DNA from: Pomphorhynchus laevis
Lineage: Eukaryota; Acanthocephala; Palaeacanthocephala; Echinorhynchida; Pomphorhynchidae
Assembly: GCA_012934845.2 (NCBI GenBank)
Contig: WNNJ02000366.1
Span: 62,001 to 126,000, forward strand
Direction of reading: 5' to 3'
DNA length: 64,000 bases
Shown one piece after another: positions 43,610 to 55,075 of this stretch (positions within the stretch are counted from its first letter, which is position 1; every line of letters begins with the position of its first letter). The notes under the pieces were generated by a model, which was given only the letters and a program-made list of their open reading frames with translations, was not told the origin of the DNA and searched no databases. The position numbers and the translations under genes were made by a program.

Positions 43610-44845
43610 TCACACCTGAAATTGAGTTTCATATATATCTTTCTGTATGTACATGTTTATACCTCTGCATTTACAGGTTAGTAGGTATTTGAATGTATAT
43701 CGAAATTCTTTATGGTATATTGAATATATTATAGGATTTAGTGTTGAATTTAAGTAGCCAAGCCACAGGAAGAGTGGATCTAACCAATATGGCAGATTAG
43801 CCTTCTTACCTGTATACTTTAAATAAATAGGCTTAAATAGAGCAAGACTGAAGAATGGTATCCAACAAAGACAAAAGCAGCCAAGTATTATTCCAAGTGT
43901 ACGAATAGCTTTCTGATTGGCACCAAGTGCGCTCTTACAATTTTGGTTCCGATCGCTTTTTAGAATATTCATACATGATAATCTTTTCAAATTGATGTAT
44001 GATAAAATTGAGACCTTGGAGTATTTTCTCAGCTGTTTGTCATTGTATCCAGGTGATGATGACGACGGTAACAGTGTGTTTTTATTTTCAACATTGTTCT
44101 GCCCAGTTGCATTGGATTTAGTTCCAGTTTCGCTAAATGGCATTCGCTTAATATTCTGATTTTTATTAATAGTAGATGAATCGGCAAATGTTAAATTACC
44201 GAATCTAAGCAAGACACTGCTGGCTATTCGATAAATGTGAGCGTAAGTCGTGAGCACCAGAGCCAGCGGTATATAGAATGTTAATAACGTTGCCAAAATC
44301 TGGTATGATAGTGATTGATTAACTATACATACTGGCAGGTTACTAGAAGCCATTTCCCAGCCAATGGCCGGAGCAAATGACACAAAAGCGCTTATACACC
44401 ACGATACAGTACAGCCACATAACATAATTCTGAAGTTCATTATTCTTTCGTATGCGAATGGATTTTTTATAATTAAGTACCTGTCCATGCTAATTAGAAG
44501 AAAATTGAAAATGGACGACGAACAAAGAAACACATCCATTGTTGTCCAGAAGTCACATAAAAAGGATCCTAATTGCCAGTATTCTCCGAGTAGATGATTT
44601 AGTGCTGCTATCGGCATGACAATTACTGCAACCATAATATCACAAATAGCCATATTGACTATCAGTATGTTGTTCGGTGTTCGTAACCGCTTTACAAGCA
44701 ACGCTGACAAAATGAATAGCATGTTACCAGTAATTGTTAATATTATTATAATCACATAAATGACTGTCACTGGTATTAGCTGAATTACACTTGAATTTTG
44801 TTGGGACGATACGTTAATCGGTTGATACTGGTTAGTCTTAAACAT
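43610..44845 (-). CDS. Serotonin-type class A GPCR, 5-HT6-like
   Basis: 411 residues from ATG without intron or break. Seven membrane segments at about 22-48, 58-82, 95-124, 140-162, 181-206, 317-340 and 355-377. Family marks: NVSS and NSS glycosylation sites near the N-terminus, NMAICD (D69, 2.50), C97-C173 disulfide, WTTMDV (D104, 3.32, amine anchor), DRY 121-123, W149 (4.50), P193 (5.50), LGIILGCFCLCWIPFF (6.50 region) and NSTLNPIIY (7.49-7.53). The run MP-A-LN-L-G--W--L-LC--WT--DV--CS-SI, DRYL-I--P--Y and LGYLNSTLNPIIY is closest to vertebrate 5-HT6, a Gs-coupled receptor. TM5 has A185, T186 and T189 where catecholamine receptors have serines; 5-HT6 has A, S, T. Loop 3 (about 208-312) is long with basic and serine stretches. 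The ligand is inferred, not shown. Confidence 0.85.
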   Translation of the reverse strand: MFKTNQYQPINVSSQQNSSVIQLIPVTVIYVIIIILTITGNMLFILSALLVKRLRTPNNILIVNMAICDIMVAVIVMPIAALNHLLGEYWQLGSFLCDFWTTMDVFLCSSSIFNFLLISMDRYLIIKNPFAYERIMNFRIMLCGCTVSWCISAFVSFAPAIGWEMASSNLPVCIVNQSLSYQILATLLTFYIPLALVLTTYAHIYRIASSVLLRFGNLTFADSSTINKNQNIKRMPFSETGTKSNATGQNNVENKNTLLPSSSSPGYNDKQLRKYSKVSILSYINLKRLSCMNILKSDRNQNCKSALGANQKAIRTLGIILGCFCLCWIPFFSLALFKPIYLKYTGKKANLPYWLDPLFLWLGYLNSTLNPIIYSIYHKEFRYTFKYLLTCKCRGINMYIQKDIYETQFQV

Positions 44846-46140
44846 TGTGAAAATATTGTCATTGATAGTTTACTAAAGCATCAATAGGGAAAACGATTTC
44901 AAAATTTAGACAAACTAGAAAAAAGTAATATTATACATTATTAAAAGTAACATTTCATCTTTATGTATAAATAACTAATAGACTGTTAAATCTGTGAATT
45001 CACTATTCGATTGACAACATTTCTTTAATTCAAAAAAATCTTTATTTATTTTATATAATTAAAAATAATAAATAAACAATTTATTTATTAAACAGTCTAT
45101 TTATTAATAAACAATTTATTTATTAAAAAAGTTAAATTAATATTATGAAAGTTATAAAATTAATTTATTAATTATCAAATTAATCTTCTTCTTTTACTTT
45201 AGCGTTTTTCCAGTGTAGGAACAGGGTCCGATGCTTTTGAACATTGTCTCCATATGGTTCTATCGAGGGAGCTTTTGGCTACCAGAATGACACTCGTCAG
45301 GTCATGACGTATAACGTCTACCAATCGCAGCTTTGGTCTTTTTATTGAACATTTTCCTTCCACTGTCACAACAATGGGCTTAATTGATGGTTGGTATTCG
45401 TTTGCACTTCGCCAAGTTTCTCTAATATTTACACCATGCCAAATTGGTTCCTAATTTCTGCGTTCCGAACACCATCTTTTAAAGCTGTTCTTGAATCAAA
45501 GCATTTTCGTCTCCATTGCGGCCACAATTATCACATTAATATTAAACCAATTTAATATTATTTATAATTATTGAAATTTTTAATGTTAAATAATTCAATT
45601 AAATAAATTTATATTTACTTTTAAAACAGTTATCTTAAAAACAACACAGAAATCAGAAAAATCCACAACGATGAGTTTATCGTAAACATAATTGCTCATT
45701 AATTGATCATTACTTGTTTACTTGTTTAAACAAGTTCAAAAAATATATGATATAAATGATATAAACTGTTTTCAGAATACAAATCCGATAAAGGAAATAA
45801 ATTTTACCTAAAGGGAAAAATCAGCAATTCATTTTGTTTTTTTTTAATGTTGTTATTTCTTTCGATTAACAAAATCAATTTAAATTGGTTTTTATTCTAC
45901 TAATTCAGAATATATATTTTGACTATAGTAGATGTTCAACATCTACTAAGTCAAAGTTTAATAATTTAATAATAAATAATAATAAATAAATATTGTTAAA
46001 GCATTTAACAATATTTATAAAATGTTGTTACATTTATAAAATTAAATTTTAAATTAAAATATTTAAAATATAGTATATTTTAAATTAAAATTTAAAATAA
46101 AAATCAATTTTTAAGAATTGACTAATGAATAGCAAACGTT
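44846..46140. other. AT-rich region upstream of the GPCR gene
   Basis: Promoter-proximal sequence of the GPCR, then long AT-rich tracts built of TTTATTAA-type words (45040-45180, 45940-46110). A LINE C-terminal scrap lies at 45190-45460. Confidence 0.4.
45190..45460 (-). mobile_element. LINE ORF2 C-terminal scrap
   Basis: A minus frame reads VTVEGKCSIKRPKLRLVDVI, RHDL and WRQCSKASDPVPTLEKR. The pattern VEGKRSRGRPK-RW-D---DL followed by D--WR is the usual C-terminal end of CR1/RTE-type proteins. It is short and decayed. Confidence 0.5.
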
Positions 46141-46144
46141 ATAT

Positions 46145-47275
46145 CAGAATAAGGATTATATATCATCAAGATGTACTGCTATGCTATCAGATTTCGGCAC
46201 CTATTCTTCGACCCAACATATCAGCGGGGTCAAATACGCACTAATGACGTTTTTCCTATGATAAAATTTGTACCTTATTCTATGTATGTTTTATATGTTT
46301 CACTATATTTTGTTTGATTTAAATCTTATAGTAACCTAATTTAAAATAGGCATCTATTAAATTATTTAAATGATTTTGAAGAAAGCCAATATCATTACAT
46401 ATTGTTGCAATTCTTAAAATTTCATTATTTAATGTATTATATTTTATATTATATGGTATGCATAAATGCTCATGCAAAAATATGTTTCTTGTAAATTTAA
46501 ATATGTCATATTTACGATATAAATTAATAGTAGTTTTAATTAATGTTAATTTAATGTTCATATCTAGATATACACCTTCTTTATCATTAATATTGGTTTT
46601 GTTAAGAATAAGGCTTTCTGGATAAATGTGCTCACTAATTGAATAAAAATTATTAGAATTAAATACACATATATCATCAATGTATCGAAACATATATTTC
46701 ATATATTTATATTGTTTAGATTTAGTTTTTACACAGTTATGAACAAATTCATATTCTATAAAGCTTAAAAACAAGTCAGCTATAATTGGGCTACTATTAT
46801 CTTTCATTATAACACCTTTAATTTGTCTAAATATAGATGTATCTACTTTTAAATAATTTTGATTGTATTATTTTATATAATATATATTAAATATATATTG
46901 TATTACCACTTAGCCTATCATAGTCGTTAATTAATCTTTGATTTATTGAACAAATGATATTTTTAGAAAAACTTCTTATATTTACATTAAGATCTTTTAG
47001 CTTATTATATCTTTAAAGTTGTTTTTATATTTCTAATTGTTCATTTATATACATATCTTTTTTAATATTTTTAAGTATATTTTTCTTATTCTTTTTATCA
47101 CCATGACTTCTTGGCTTGCGTTTAACCGGATTATTATAATATAGTTGTTGATTATTTACTATACTACTTCCGCCAATTCCTTGTACCACGTCATTCAATC
47201 CTAAGTGGTACATTGAATTAAGCGTTTTAATCCAAAAATCGTCTTTTTGTTTTAATATTGACTTTTTTGATTTAA
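46145..47275 (-). mobile_element. Naiad-type element, internally deleted
   Basis: 46145-46262 is the structured 3' region and 46319-46860 the RT C-terminal half. 46900-47275 is the end of the GIY-YIG domain, with the LGLNDVVQGIG and RKPRSHGDKKNKKN segments. The linker and the RT N-terminal half are missing, so this copy arose by an internal jump. The RT frame is near-identical to that at 59772-60340. Confidence 0.85.
46319..46807 (-). pseudogene. Naiad RT, C-terminal half
   Basis: 162 residues with NSSPIIADLFLSFIEYEF (motif B), MFRYIDDICVFNSNNF (catalytic YIDD), NDKEGVYLDMNIKL and the thumb. It ends GYYKI where the 59.8-kb copy goes on for about 35 residues. It would add DNA copies of the element RNA, but it lacks the fingers. 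Confidence 0.8.
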
Positions 47276-47279
47276 TATT

Positions 47280-47765
47280 GAAACTGCTAATGTTATCAGG
47301 TTTCGGCCCCTATTCCACGACCCTACATAGCAGCGGGGTCAAATACGTACTAATTTCGTATTTCCTCTGATGAAATTTGATTGTCAAGTGAATCTTATTC
47401 AAATACAGAGATTATTTTTAATTATATAAAAAAATTTTACTTAATAGTTTAAATTTATTTTTTATAATATTTTGTTGATTTGTATGTTGTAAATTTAATA
47501 TTTTAATAATATTTTGTAGATTTATAATTATCCATTATAAATGTAGTTCTACATATATAATCGAAAATCCAAGTCTCAGATAGCTTTTTTATAAATATAT
47601 TTAAATTTGTAAATATCTTAATCTTAAAAACGAATATTTACAAATATAAATATTCCGAATATAAATATTCAGATTCTGTCTTTGTCTCTCGACCCAACAT
47701 ATAAGCGTGGTCAAATGCATTCTAATGATGTATTTCCGCTTACGCAATTTGATTATTTGGCATAA
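47280..47765 (-). mobile_element. Two truncated Naiad 3' ends
   Basis: 47280-47560 and 47660-47765 each begin with variants of the structured 3' region (ATCAGGTTTCGGCCCC; CGACCCAACATATAAGCG) and run a short way into the 3' part. Both are minus oriented. Confidence 0.65.
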
Positions 47766-47782
47766 TATCTAATTCTAATACA

Positions 47783-48680
47783 GTGAATATTAAAACTATA
47801 CCTATATTACATTGGAATCCAAAAATACATGAAAATTCAATAAAACCTAGATTTATATGTAGTGCTTTTAAATGTACATTTGTCTTCATATGCAAATGGC
47901 TTTATTGTGATATACTGATGAAAGATGTAAATTATAATGATTTAAATATAAACACCACATATGAATGTAGTGATTTAAGTTTAGAAACAATTATTACAAG
48001 TCACTGTTCTATAATGGATAAAAATGGTATAAAGGTTGAATCAGACAATAAAACTATACCTATATTATATTGGAATCCAAAATTACATAAAGATCCAATA
48101 AAACCTAGGTTCATATGTAGTACTTTTAAATGTACATTAAAACCACTTTCTGTTTATATGAATAAAATACTTGAAGTAATTAAAGCACACTTCAAAAAAT
48201 ATTGCAAGGTAATCGAAATTAATACTGGTATAAAACACTATTTCAGTATTAATTCTACAAAAGAATTTTTAGAACAGACAAAAGGAATAAATTTTCAAAA
48301 TATAAATTCATACGATTTTAGTACTCTTTATACAAATCTAGGTTTAGTAGATATTAAAGAAGCGTTAGTAAAATTAATTAATCTTATATTCGGAAAAAGA
48401 TATACATATATATGTTATAATAACTATAACGCATATCTAACAAAAATTAAACCATCAAGTAAATATAAATATATGGATAAAATTGAATTAAATAGAATCC
48501 TTAAATATTTTGATAAATCAAAATTATTTAAAAGTAGGGACATCTATATTTAGACAAGTAAAAGGTGTTCCAATGGGTGGTAATAGTAAAAGATATACAC
48601 ATATATGTTATAATAATTATAACGCCTATCTAACAAAAATTAAAATAAATGTGAAATCATAAATTGTAAGTAGTTAGTAA
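47783..48680 (+). mobile_element. Naiad-type RT fragment with internal duplication
   Basis: The frame 47783-48553 contains KTIPILHWNPKIHENSIKPR, then VFICKWLYCDILMKDV, then the same KTIPILYWNPKLHKDPIKPR block again. Motif A (YDFSTLYTNLGLVDIK) follows. At 48553 the sequence continues as SIFRQVKGVPMGGNS in another frame and then jumps back to KRYTHICYNNYNAYLTKI. Repeated back-jumps suggest template switching during reverse transcription. Confidence 0.8.
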
Positions 48681-48879
48681 TTGTATGTTAATTTATCTCT
48701 CAAACTTTTTTAGGGCTTTTTCAAACTGTTTTATTTATAATTATTTTATTATTTATTATTTAATCATTAAATATTGATTTTTAATTATGTTTAATGATCA
48801 ATATTAATTATAATAATATTTTTAATTATTTTTCTGTCAATTTTATAAATACGTAACTCAATTAGCTGATTTGATTTGT

Positions 48880-50480
48880 TCTACTGACATGTTATTATTG
48901 ACCAGTGAACTTTGTTTTTCTGTCAATATGAACTCTGTCAGAAATACTGAAATATGTATTTACGACGTAATTATTATTTTTCTAACTAATAATAGCTTCT
49001 TTCTTAGTGGCTGCTCTGTTCCTGAATCTCGGAAAGAAGGTATTATTAAGGTATTGTATAAAAGAAAGGATGATGCTAATAATGTTGATTCTTATTGTGG
49101 TATTGCTCTTATTAATCATACCTATAAGCTTTTATCCTTCGCCGTGACTCGTCGCATCATTAAATTTCGAGAATATTTTCCACATAAACAATTCGGTTTT
49201 CGTACTAATCGCTTAACTTTAAATGCATTGAATATTGTCGAGAATGAAGTACATAAATCGTTTCCTGATAATATATTTTGCTAGGCTTTTGACTCTGTTA
49301 ATCGCCCATTGCTGCTTTTCAAATTAGCTCATTATTTTCACATAAATGGTGGATTACTACAGTTAATAAAGAACATATTAGAACCAAACTACCTTAACGG
49401 TTTTGACGACCTCAATTACTCTAAATATTTCTCATCTACACAGGGTGTCATACATGGCGACACTCTGATTCTCAATTTATCTGCGTTCTTTTTAGGGGAT
49501 AGTCTTCGTAGAATATCGATAACGACGATAATGTATGCGGACGACCCAGCTATTATGTCTACAAGTCCGTACGAAATCACACCTAGCTTTGGATTAATTA
49601 TCTAAATACTGTGTGGACCATGCTTATTTTAGACTCTCAGCCTCTTGAATTCTGTAGGAATATTACATATCTTGGGTTACAGTTGAATTCTAGATGGTTC
49701 TTCACCTCCCATGTCGAGGAAAAGGCTTCGAAGATTACTATGGCTGCCTGTACTAAGTAATCTGGATGATATGTCATTCGAGGGTGTAATTAAATGCTTT
49801 CGGGTAATGCTATAGCCAATTTTAACATACAATTTACTGGTAATAAGGTCGGCCTTATTCTATTCGAATTTTGCTCAAATAGATAACTGTCAGAACAGAT
49901 TTATTATGTACATTAAGAGTATTTCAGTGAAATATTCTTCTACATCTATAGCCATATTATCTCGTATTCCTATGTGATCTAATTATATTCGCGCGATCTT
50001 CAATTTGCCAAAAACTCAAGCGTTTCCGATTAATAAATCTGAATTTATTCTGAAAAGATTAAAGTTAACCCTGAGATTTATTTAACACACATATTTTTAC
50101 AGACTCAGTGGCAGCAGGCTTGTTATATTAAGAAAGCATTACTATCCAGGCTTTATATTCATGGTTATAATGATAAATTTCCCATTATTAATATTCCAAT
50201 TCATCCAATCTCCCTTCAATGTAAATGTATATTCTGTGACTTTCATTGTGCATCCTTACTGCATGTTTTTTCTTGTCCACATTTGTCTAAATTAGGATTA
50301 GCCGAGATTGGCAAACTACGGAAATCCTGATAATCCGCACACCTGTCTAGTTTCCTATTGAAGTATTAAGATGCATATAACTAATGTTAAATATTGTTTA
50401 TTACCTGTTTACTGACTGCAATATTTGCTTGTTTTTCAATCCCTACCAAAAGGTTATGTGGATAAATAAAGTTCTCTATA
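48880..50480 (+). mobile_element. LINE RT relic with C-terminal cysteine motif
   Basis: The frame 48871-49284 has SRKEGIIKVLYKRKDDAN, SYCGIALINHTYKLLSFAVT (fingers) and KQFGFRTNRLTLNALNIVEN. After a stop come AFDSVNRPLLLFKLAHYF, STQGVIHGDTL and IMYADDPAIMST (YADD; 49309-49605). Far downstream, CKCIFCDFHCASLLHVFSCPH (about 50220-50280) is a zinc motif like that after the RT of several LINE groups. The tail ends near GTGGATAAATAAAG at 50459. It is a family unlike the other LINEs here. Confidence 0.7.
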
Positions 50481-50514
50481 TTATTATTTTTCCGCAAATT
50501 TTCAAGCAAGTTTA

Positions 50515-51218
50515 ATGAATTATTAACTTTGAAATGATTTTAATTTGTACTAATGATTTCAATTTTAGATCTTTTAAATGTAAAAGAAAAAATTGTTAAG
50601 ATTGTGATGTTATAAATAATAATTGTATTGTAAGTAATACGACAAACAAATGTTTTTCATTAAATATTAATGATAATTGTAACTGCAATACCGCAGGTGT
50701 AGTATCTTATACAATGCACATGTGGATTGCAATATATTGGAGAAACATATCAAATGTTAAAAACAAGGTTTAGGTAACATATATAATATACAGCATAATA
50801 GTCAAAATATATTTAATAAACATATGAGATTAATAGGACATGATATTAAAAACTGTAAATTATTTATTTTAGAACATATTATCGAAGAAAACATTTCAAT
50901 ATTAAATCAAAAACTATTAGAAAAAGAAGATTTTTGGATTAAAACGCTTAATTTCATGTACCCATTAGGATTGAATGACATGGTACAAGGAATTGGCAGA
51001 AGTAATATAGTAAATATTAAACAACTATATTATAATAATCCTGTTAGACGTGGGCCAAGAATTCATGGCGATAAAAGGAATAAGAAAAATAGACGTAAAA
51101 TATTAAAAAAGATAAGTATATATGAACAATTAGAAATATTAAAAACTTTTAAGATATAATAAGCTAAAAGATCTTTATGTAAATATAAGAAGTTTTTATA
51201 AAAATATCATTTGCTCAA
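50515..51218 (+). mobile_element. Naiad-type element, GIY-YIG end, left of the Penelope insertion
   Basis: Sense-strand copy starting in the cysteine-rich N-terminal part. The GIY-YIG core is present as VSYTMHMWIAIYWRN-like decayed sequence, then frame 50824-51159 (MRLIGHDIKNCKLFILEHII, LEKEDFWIKTLN, QGIGRSN). It is cut at 51219-51231 by the Penelope target duplication and continues at 54593. Confidence 0.85.
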
Positions 51219-51231
51219 TAAATCAAAGATT

Positions 51232-54200
51232 CCATAAAAGTGCCGCCAAAACACTTCCTAATATATTCCATTGATACATTCGATGTGTTCATTAATCGTT
51301 CACGGCGTATAAACATCGAGAATAAACAAGATAATGTTAATCACGAATTTTCAACTATTTCAATAGTCCTTTTCAAGTGATACAATTGGTAACAACGAAA
51401 AAAACTAATGTATATATGCAATAAAAACGGAAGAAACACACAGTGAATCTATCGGTTTTGCATTGTGCTTGTAGGAATAGCTAATGTCCAGTTATCTTTA
51501 TTACCATCCATCAAGTTAGCATAGTTCTGGATGTGAATACTTTCGTTTATCAGACGTCTTGGTAGGTTGTCCTACTTTTCTAAGACCTTATCTGCGGCAA
51601 AGTATGGTTCGTGATTATGGATCAACCAATGATTCACCAATGCTGACAAATTATCTCCCCTTTTAAAATTATATTAATGTTGTTTTATTCTGGTTATTAA
51701 ACCCTGCTTTGTCTGTCCGAAATATTTGGCTGGACAATTCTTACACGGTATCTCGTAAGTTACATTATTATGTTCATATTTGGGTTTGTTCTTGAAATAA
51801 CCAGATAGAGTAGAATTCCTCACATGATATAAGGACGTATTTGCTGGTAGATTCTTTTTTAAGAAATTAGAACATCCATCACTTACAAATATCGTGGGTA
51901 TAAATAATCGTTTCTCTTTTGAGATAGCTTCAGAAGAATTATTTTCCATCACTATACTCCTAAGACAACGGTTGATAGATTCGTGTATAGTCCATATAGA
52001 AAACTCTCTAGATTTCAACACTTCAGAAATTCGCTGGAATTGGTTATCCCTAGCTGTCGGTGTTGAGCATATGTTAACCACCCAATCATAGAGCGCTTTC
52101 GCTGCCATTATTTTGTAGTTAGAAAATACATGAGTATTCCAACTTGTTGGACACCAGGGTATATTAGATTTCCTATATACGTCCGTCGTAAGTATATTGT
52201 TAGTCTTCATAATCAACACGTCCAAGAAGGATATTTCACCGTCTATATTTTCCCTTACCACACTCCATTGTATTGCCTGATCTCTGCTATTCAATGACTC
52301 GATTATTTCCGAACCTTGATCAACAGACAATATACAAAATACATCATCAGCATATCTTAACCATTTAATTAGGTTAGGGATAAAAGAATATACATCTTCC
52401 GCCCAATGCGTCATATATATGTCCGCCAGTATCGATCCCAATGGAGAGCCCATGGCAACACCGTTGCTCTGTTCATAAGGTTGTCCTTTGAATAAGAAAA
52501 TGTTCTTATTAGTACACCATTTTAATAATTGTTCCCACTCTGTTGTTGATAATTTTGGGTTGTCACACTTCGTAGCCAACAACTTAGATGCCAGTAGTAT
52601 TGTTGTTTCAAGTAGGACATTCGTAAACAATGACTTCACGTCCGCAGTCATGAAAAAATTTGTTTGGCCACTGTACTGCAATATTTCTTTAGCAAATGCA
52701 GGATCATCCCTTATATACGAAGGAGCAGGTTCTCTATATAGGCGAAGTAGTCTGTTTATTTCCTTGGCCAGTGAGTAAGAGAAACTTTTGTATGTGGTAA
52801 TTACCGGGCGGAATTGCAGAGTGGGCTTATGGATATTCGGTAACAGATATAGGAAGCCCGCCAGAGCATGGGATGACTTCACCTTATCATACCATAATTT
52901 CGAATTTTTTTTCCAATTTTTTGAAACAAGGATCATGTAGAGTTAAATTGTCGTTCTCGTTTGGATGTATCATCACTCAAGTATTGTAAACTTATCAGAT
53001 GATATCAAATCCAGTCCACATTTGACATAATCGATCGTATCTACTACGACTATAGCATGTACTTTATCAGCTCTACAAATTATGAATGTTGGGTCAGTCC
53101 TGATATGTCGTAAAGCGTTTTTTTTGATTTGTAGAAAGATTGTGGGGATTTTGTCTCGAATGAATGCGCGCCATCATGTCATACTGAATGATTTTTAGAA
53201 AGCTAGAATTGCGTAATTTAGATAGCATGTACTCAGAATCACAACGAATATCAATTTCTGATTGCTTGCTTGTTGGCTCAAAGTTAGGCCCCAAGTTAGG
53301 TAATTGTTCTTCAGATGATGAAAGATTTCTATGAGACATATTAATATAGTTTACCACATGTTCCAAAGTATTCATTATACGAACTAGTCTATTCAATTTA
53401 TTAGCATTCTACGTTGTATCTTTAACCTATGTCGATTACTCACGTTATTAATATAGTGCTCTATAAATAGAATTTGCTCACTGTTCATGCACCGAATAAT
53501 ATTTTGCCAACTTGCTCTAAGGGTATTGCGAAGTTTACTGATTTGTCTTCTAGCTTCTTGTACAGAGAATGACATTAGCATATTTTGTATTTTATTTTGC
53601 ATTTTAGATTGGTTAAAATTGTCAACACCACATTTAAAGCGAACAAAAATGGGAATCGCACCATGCGTTCTGCATTGCTTTATATACTCGATGGAGCATT
53701 ACCTACTAATTAGTTTCTTTTCATCGTTGATTGTCTTAACCAAAAATTTCATAAAAGTGCCGCCAAAACACTTCCTAATATAGCCCATTGATACATTCGA
53801 TATGTTCATTAATCGTTCACGGCGTATAAACATCGAGAAGAAACAAGATAATGTTAATCACGAATTTTCAACTATTTCAATAGTCCTTTTCAAGTGATAC
53901 AATTAGCAACAAAGAAAAGAAAAACTAATGTATATATGCAATAGAAACGGAAGAGACACAGTGAATCTATCGGTTTTGCAATGTGCTTGTAGGGATAGCT
54001 AATGTCCAGTTATCTTTATTATCATCCATCGAGTTAGAATAGTTCTGGATGTGAATACTTTCTTTATCTGGTTATTTCAAGAGCAAACCTAAATATGAAC
54101 CTAATAATGTAACTTACGAGATACCGTGTATGAATTGTTCAGCCAAATATTTCGGACAGACAAAGCAGGGTTTAATAACCAGAATAAAACAACATTAATA

Positions 54201-54579
54201 TAATTTTAAAAGGGGAGATAATTTGTCAGCATTGGTGAATCATTGGTTGATCCATAATCACGAACCAGACTTTGCCGTAGCTAAGGTCTTAGAAAAGGAG
54301 GACAGCCTACCAAGACGTCTGATAACGAAAGTATTCACATCCAGCACTATGCTAACTCGATGGATGGTAATAAAGATAACTGGACATTAGCTATCCCTAC
54401 AAGCACAATGCAAAACCGATAGATTCACTGTGTGTTTATTCCGTTTTTATTGCATATATACATTAGTTTTTATTTTTGTTGTTACCAATTGTATCACTTG
54501 AAAAGGACTATTAAAATAGTTGAAAATTCGTGATTAACATTATCTTGTTTCTTCTCAATGTTTATACGTCGTGAACGAT
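51232..54579 (-). mobile_element. Canonical Penelope element inserted in a Naiad copy
   Basis: Main body on the minus strand: N-terminal region (about 53600-53090), RT plus GIY-YIG (52936-51674) and 3' tail. A direct repeat of about 300 bp (51232-51560 and 53750-54062) acts as the pseudo-LTR. Right of it, 54075-54579 is an inverted, plus-strand copy of the GIY-YIG end and tail. This inverted add-on is the classic Penelope arrangement. The 13-bp TAAATCAAAGATT at 51219-51231 and 54580-54592 is the target duplication. It is broken in several places. Confidence 0.9.
51674..52936 (-). pseudogene. Penelope RT with C-terminal GIY-YIG endonuclease
   Basis: 420 residues in one frame: FLYLLPNIHKP (28-38, the LPKIHK motif), FRPVITTYKS (42-51), NFFMTADVKSLFTNV (motif A, D99), SNGVAMGSPLGSILADIYM (motif B, 157-175), KWLRYADDVFCIL (motif C, 191-203), GEISFLDVLI, and at the end VTYEIPCKNCPAKYFGQTKQ (392-411), the first half of GIY-YIG. 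The rest of the endonuclease lies past the stop in the same region. The ATG at 52936 is probably internal, since related proteins start several hundred residues earlier. Confidence 0.85.
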
Positions 54580-54592
54580 TAAATCAAAGATT

Positions 54593-55075
54593 AATTAACG
54601 AATATGATAGTTGAGTTTTATAATAGACAGTTATTGTAATATAAAATACTATAATCGGACTATAAATGTTAATAATAACAATAAAAAATATACACTAACC
54701 ATAAACTTCATTATTTAAATCAGAATTATTTAAAAGTAGGAACATCTATAACATCCATAAAATTCATTAACAAGGCTATAGATAACATAAATATAGGTAG
54801 ACTTTTCAATAATTCTGAAAGTAAAGAAATAATAGTATCAGATATAAATAAATATATTCCCAAAATATGGTATAAGCTATTACCGCCATTAGGACGTAAA
54901 ATTTGTAAGTATAATAGAGAATTGAAATATATATATGTAACGATGATATTAGAAACATAATGGAAACAGAATGCAATTGTAAAAGTCGTAGTTTTGATAA
55001 AATAAATGAACATATATGTACCCATAATCTAGAATTAATTGAAAATTGTTAATTAAGAAAGCTTCTATATTTTTA
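54593..55075 (+). mobile_element. Naiad copy resuming right of the Penelope
   Basis: Continues the linker between GIY-YIG and RT. It matches the reverse complement of 61370-61760, including INKAIDNINIGRLFNNSES-like and ETECNCKSRSF segments. It stops near 55075. Confidence 0.8.

Noticed and set aside
44364-44597. Open frames on the plus strand inside the GPCR gene
   Set aside because: Antisense to a well-conserved receptor; no motif of their own.
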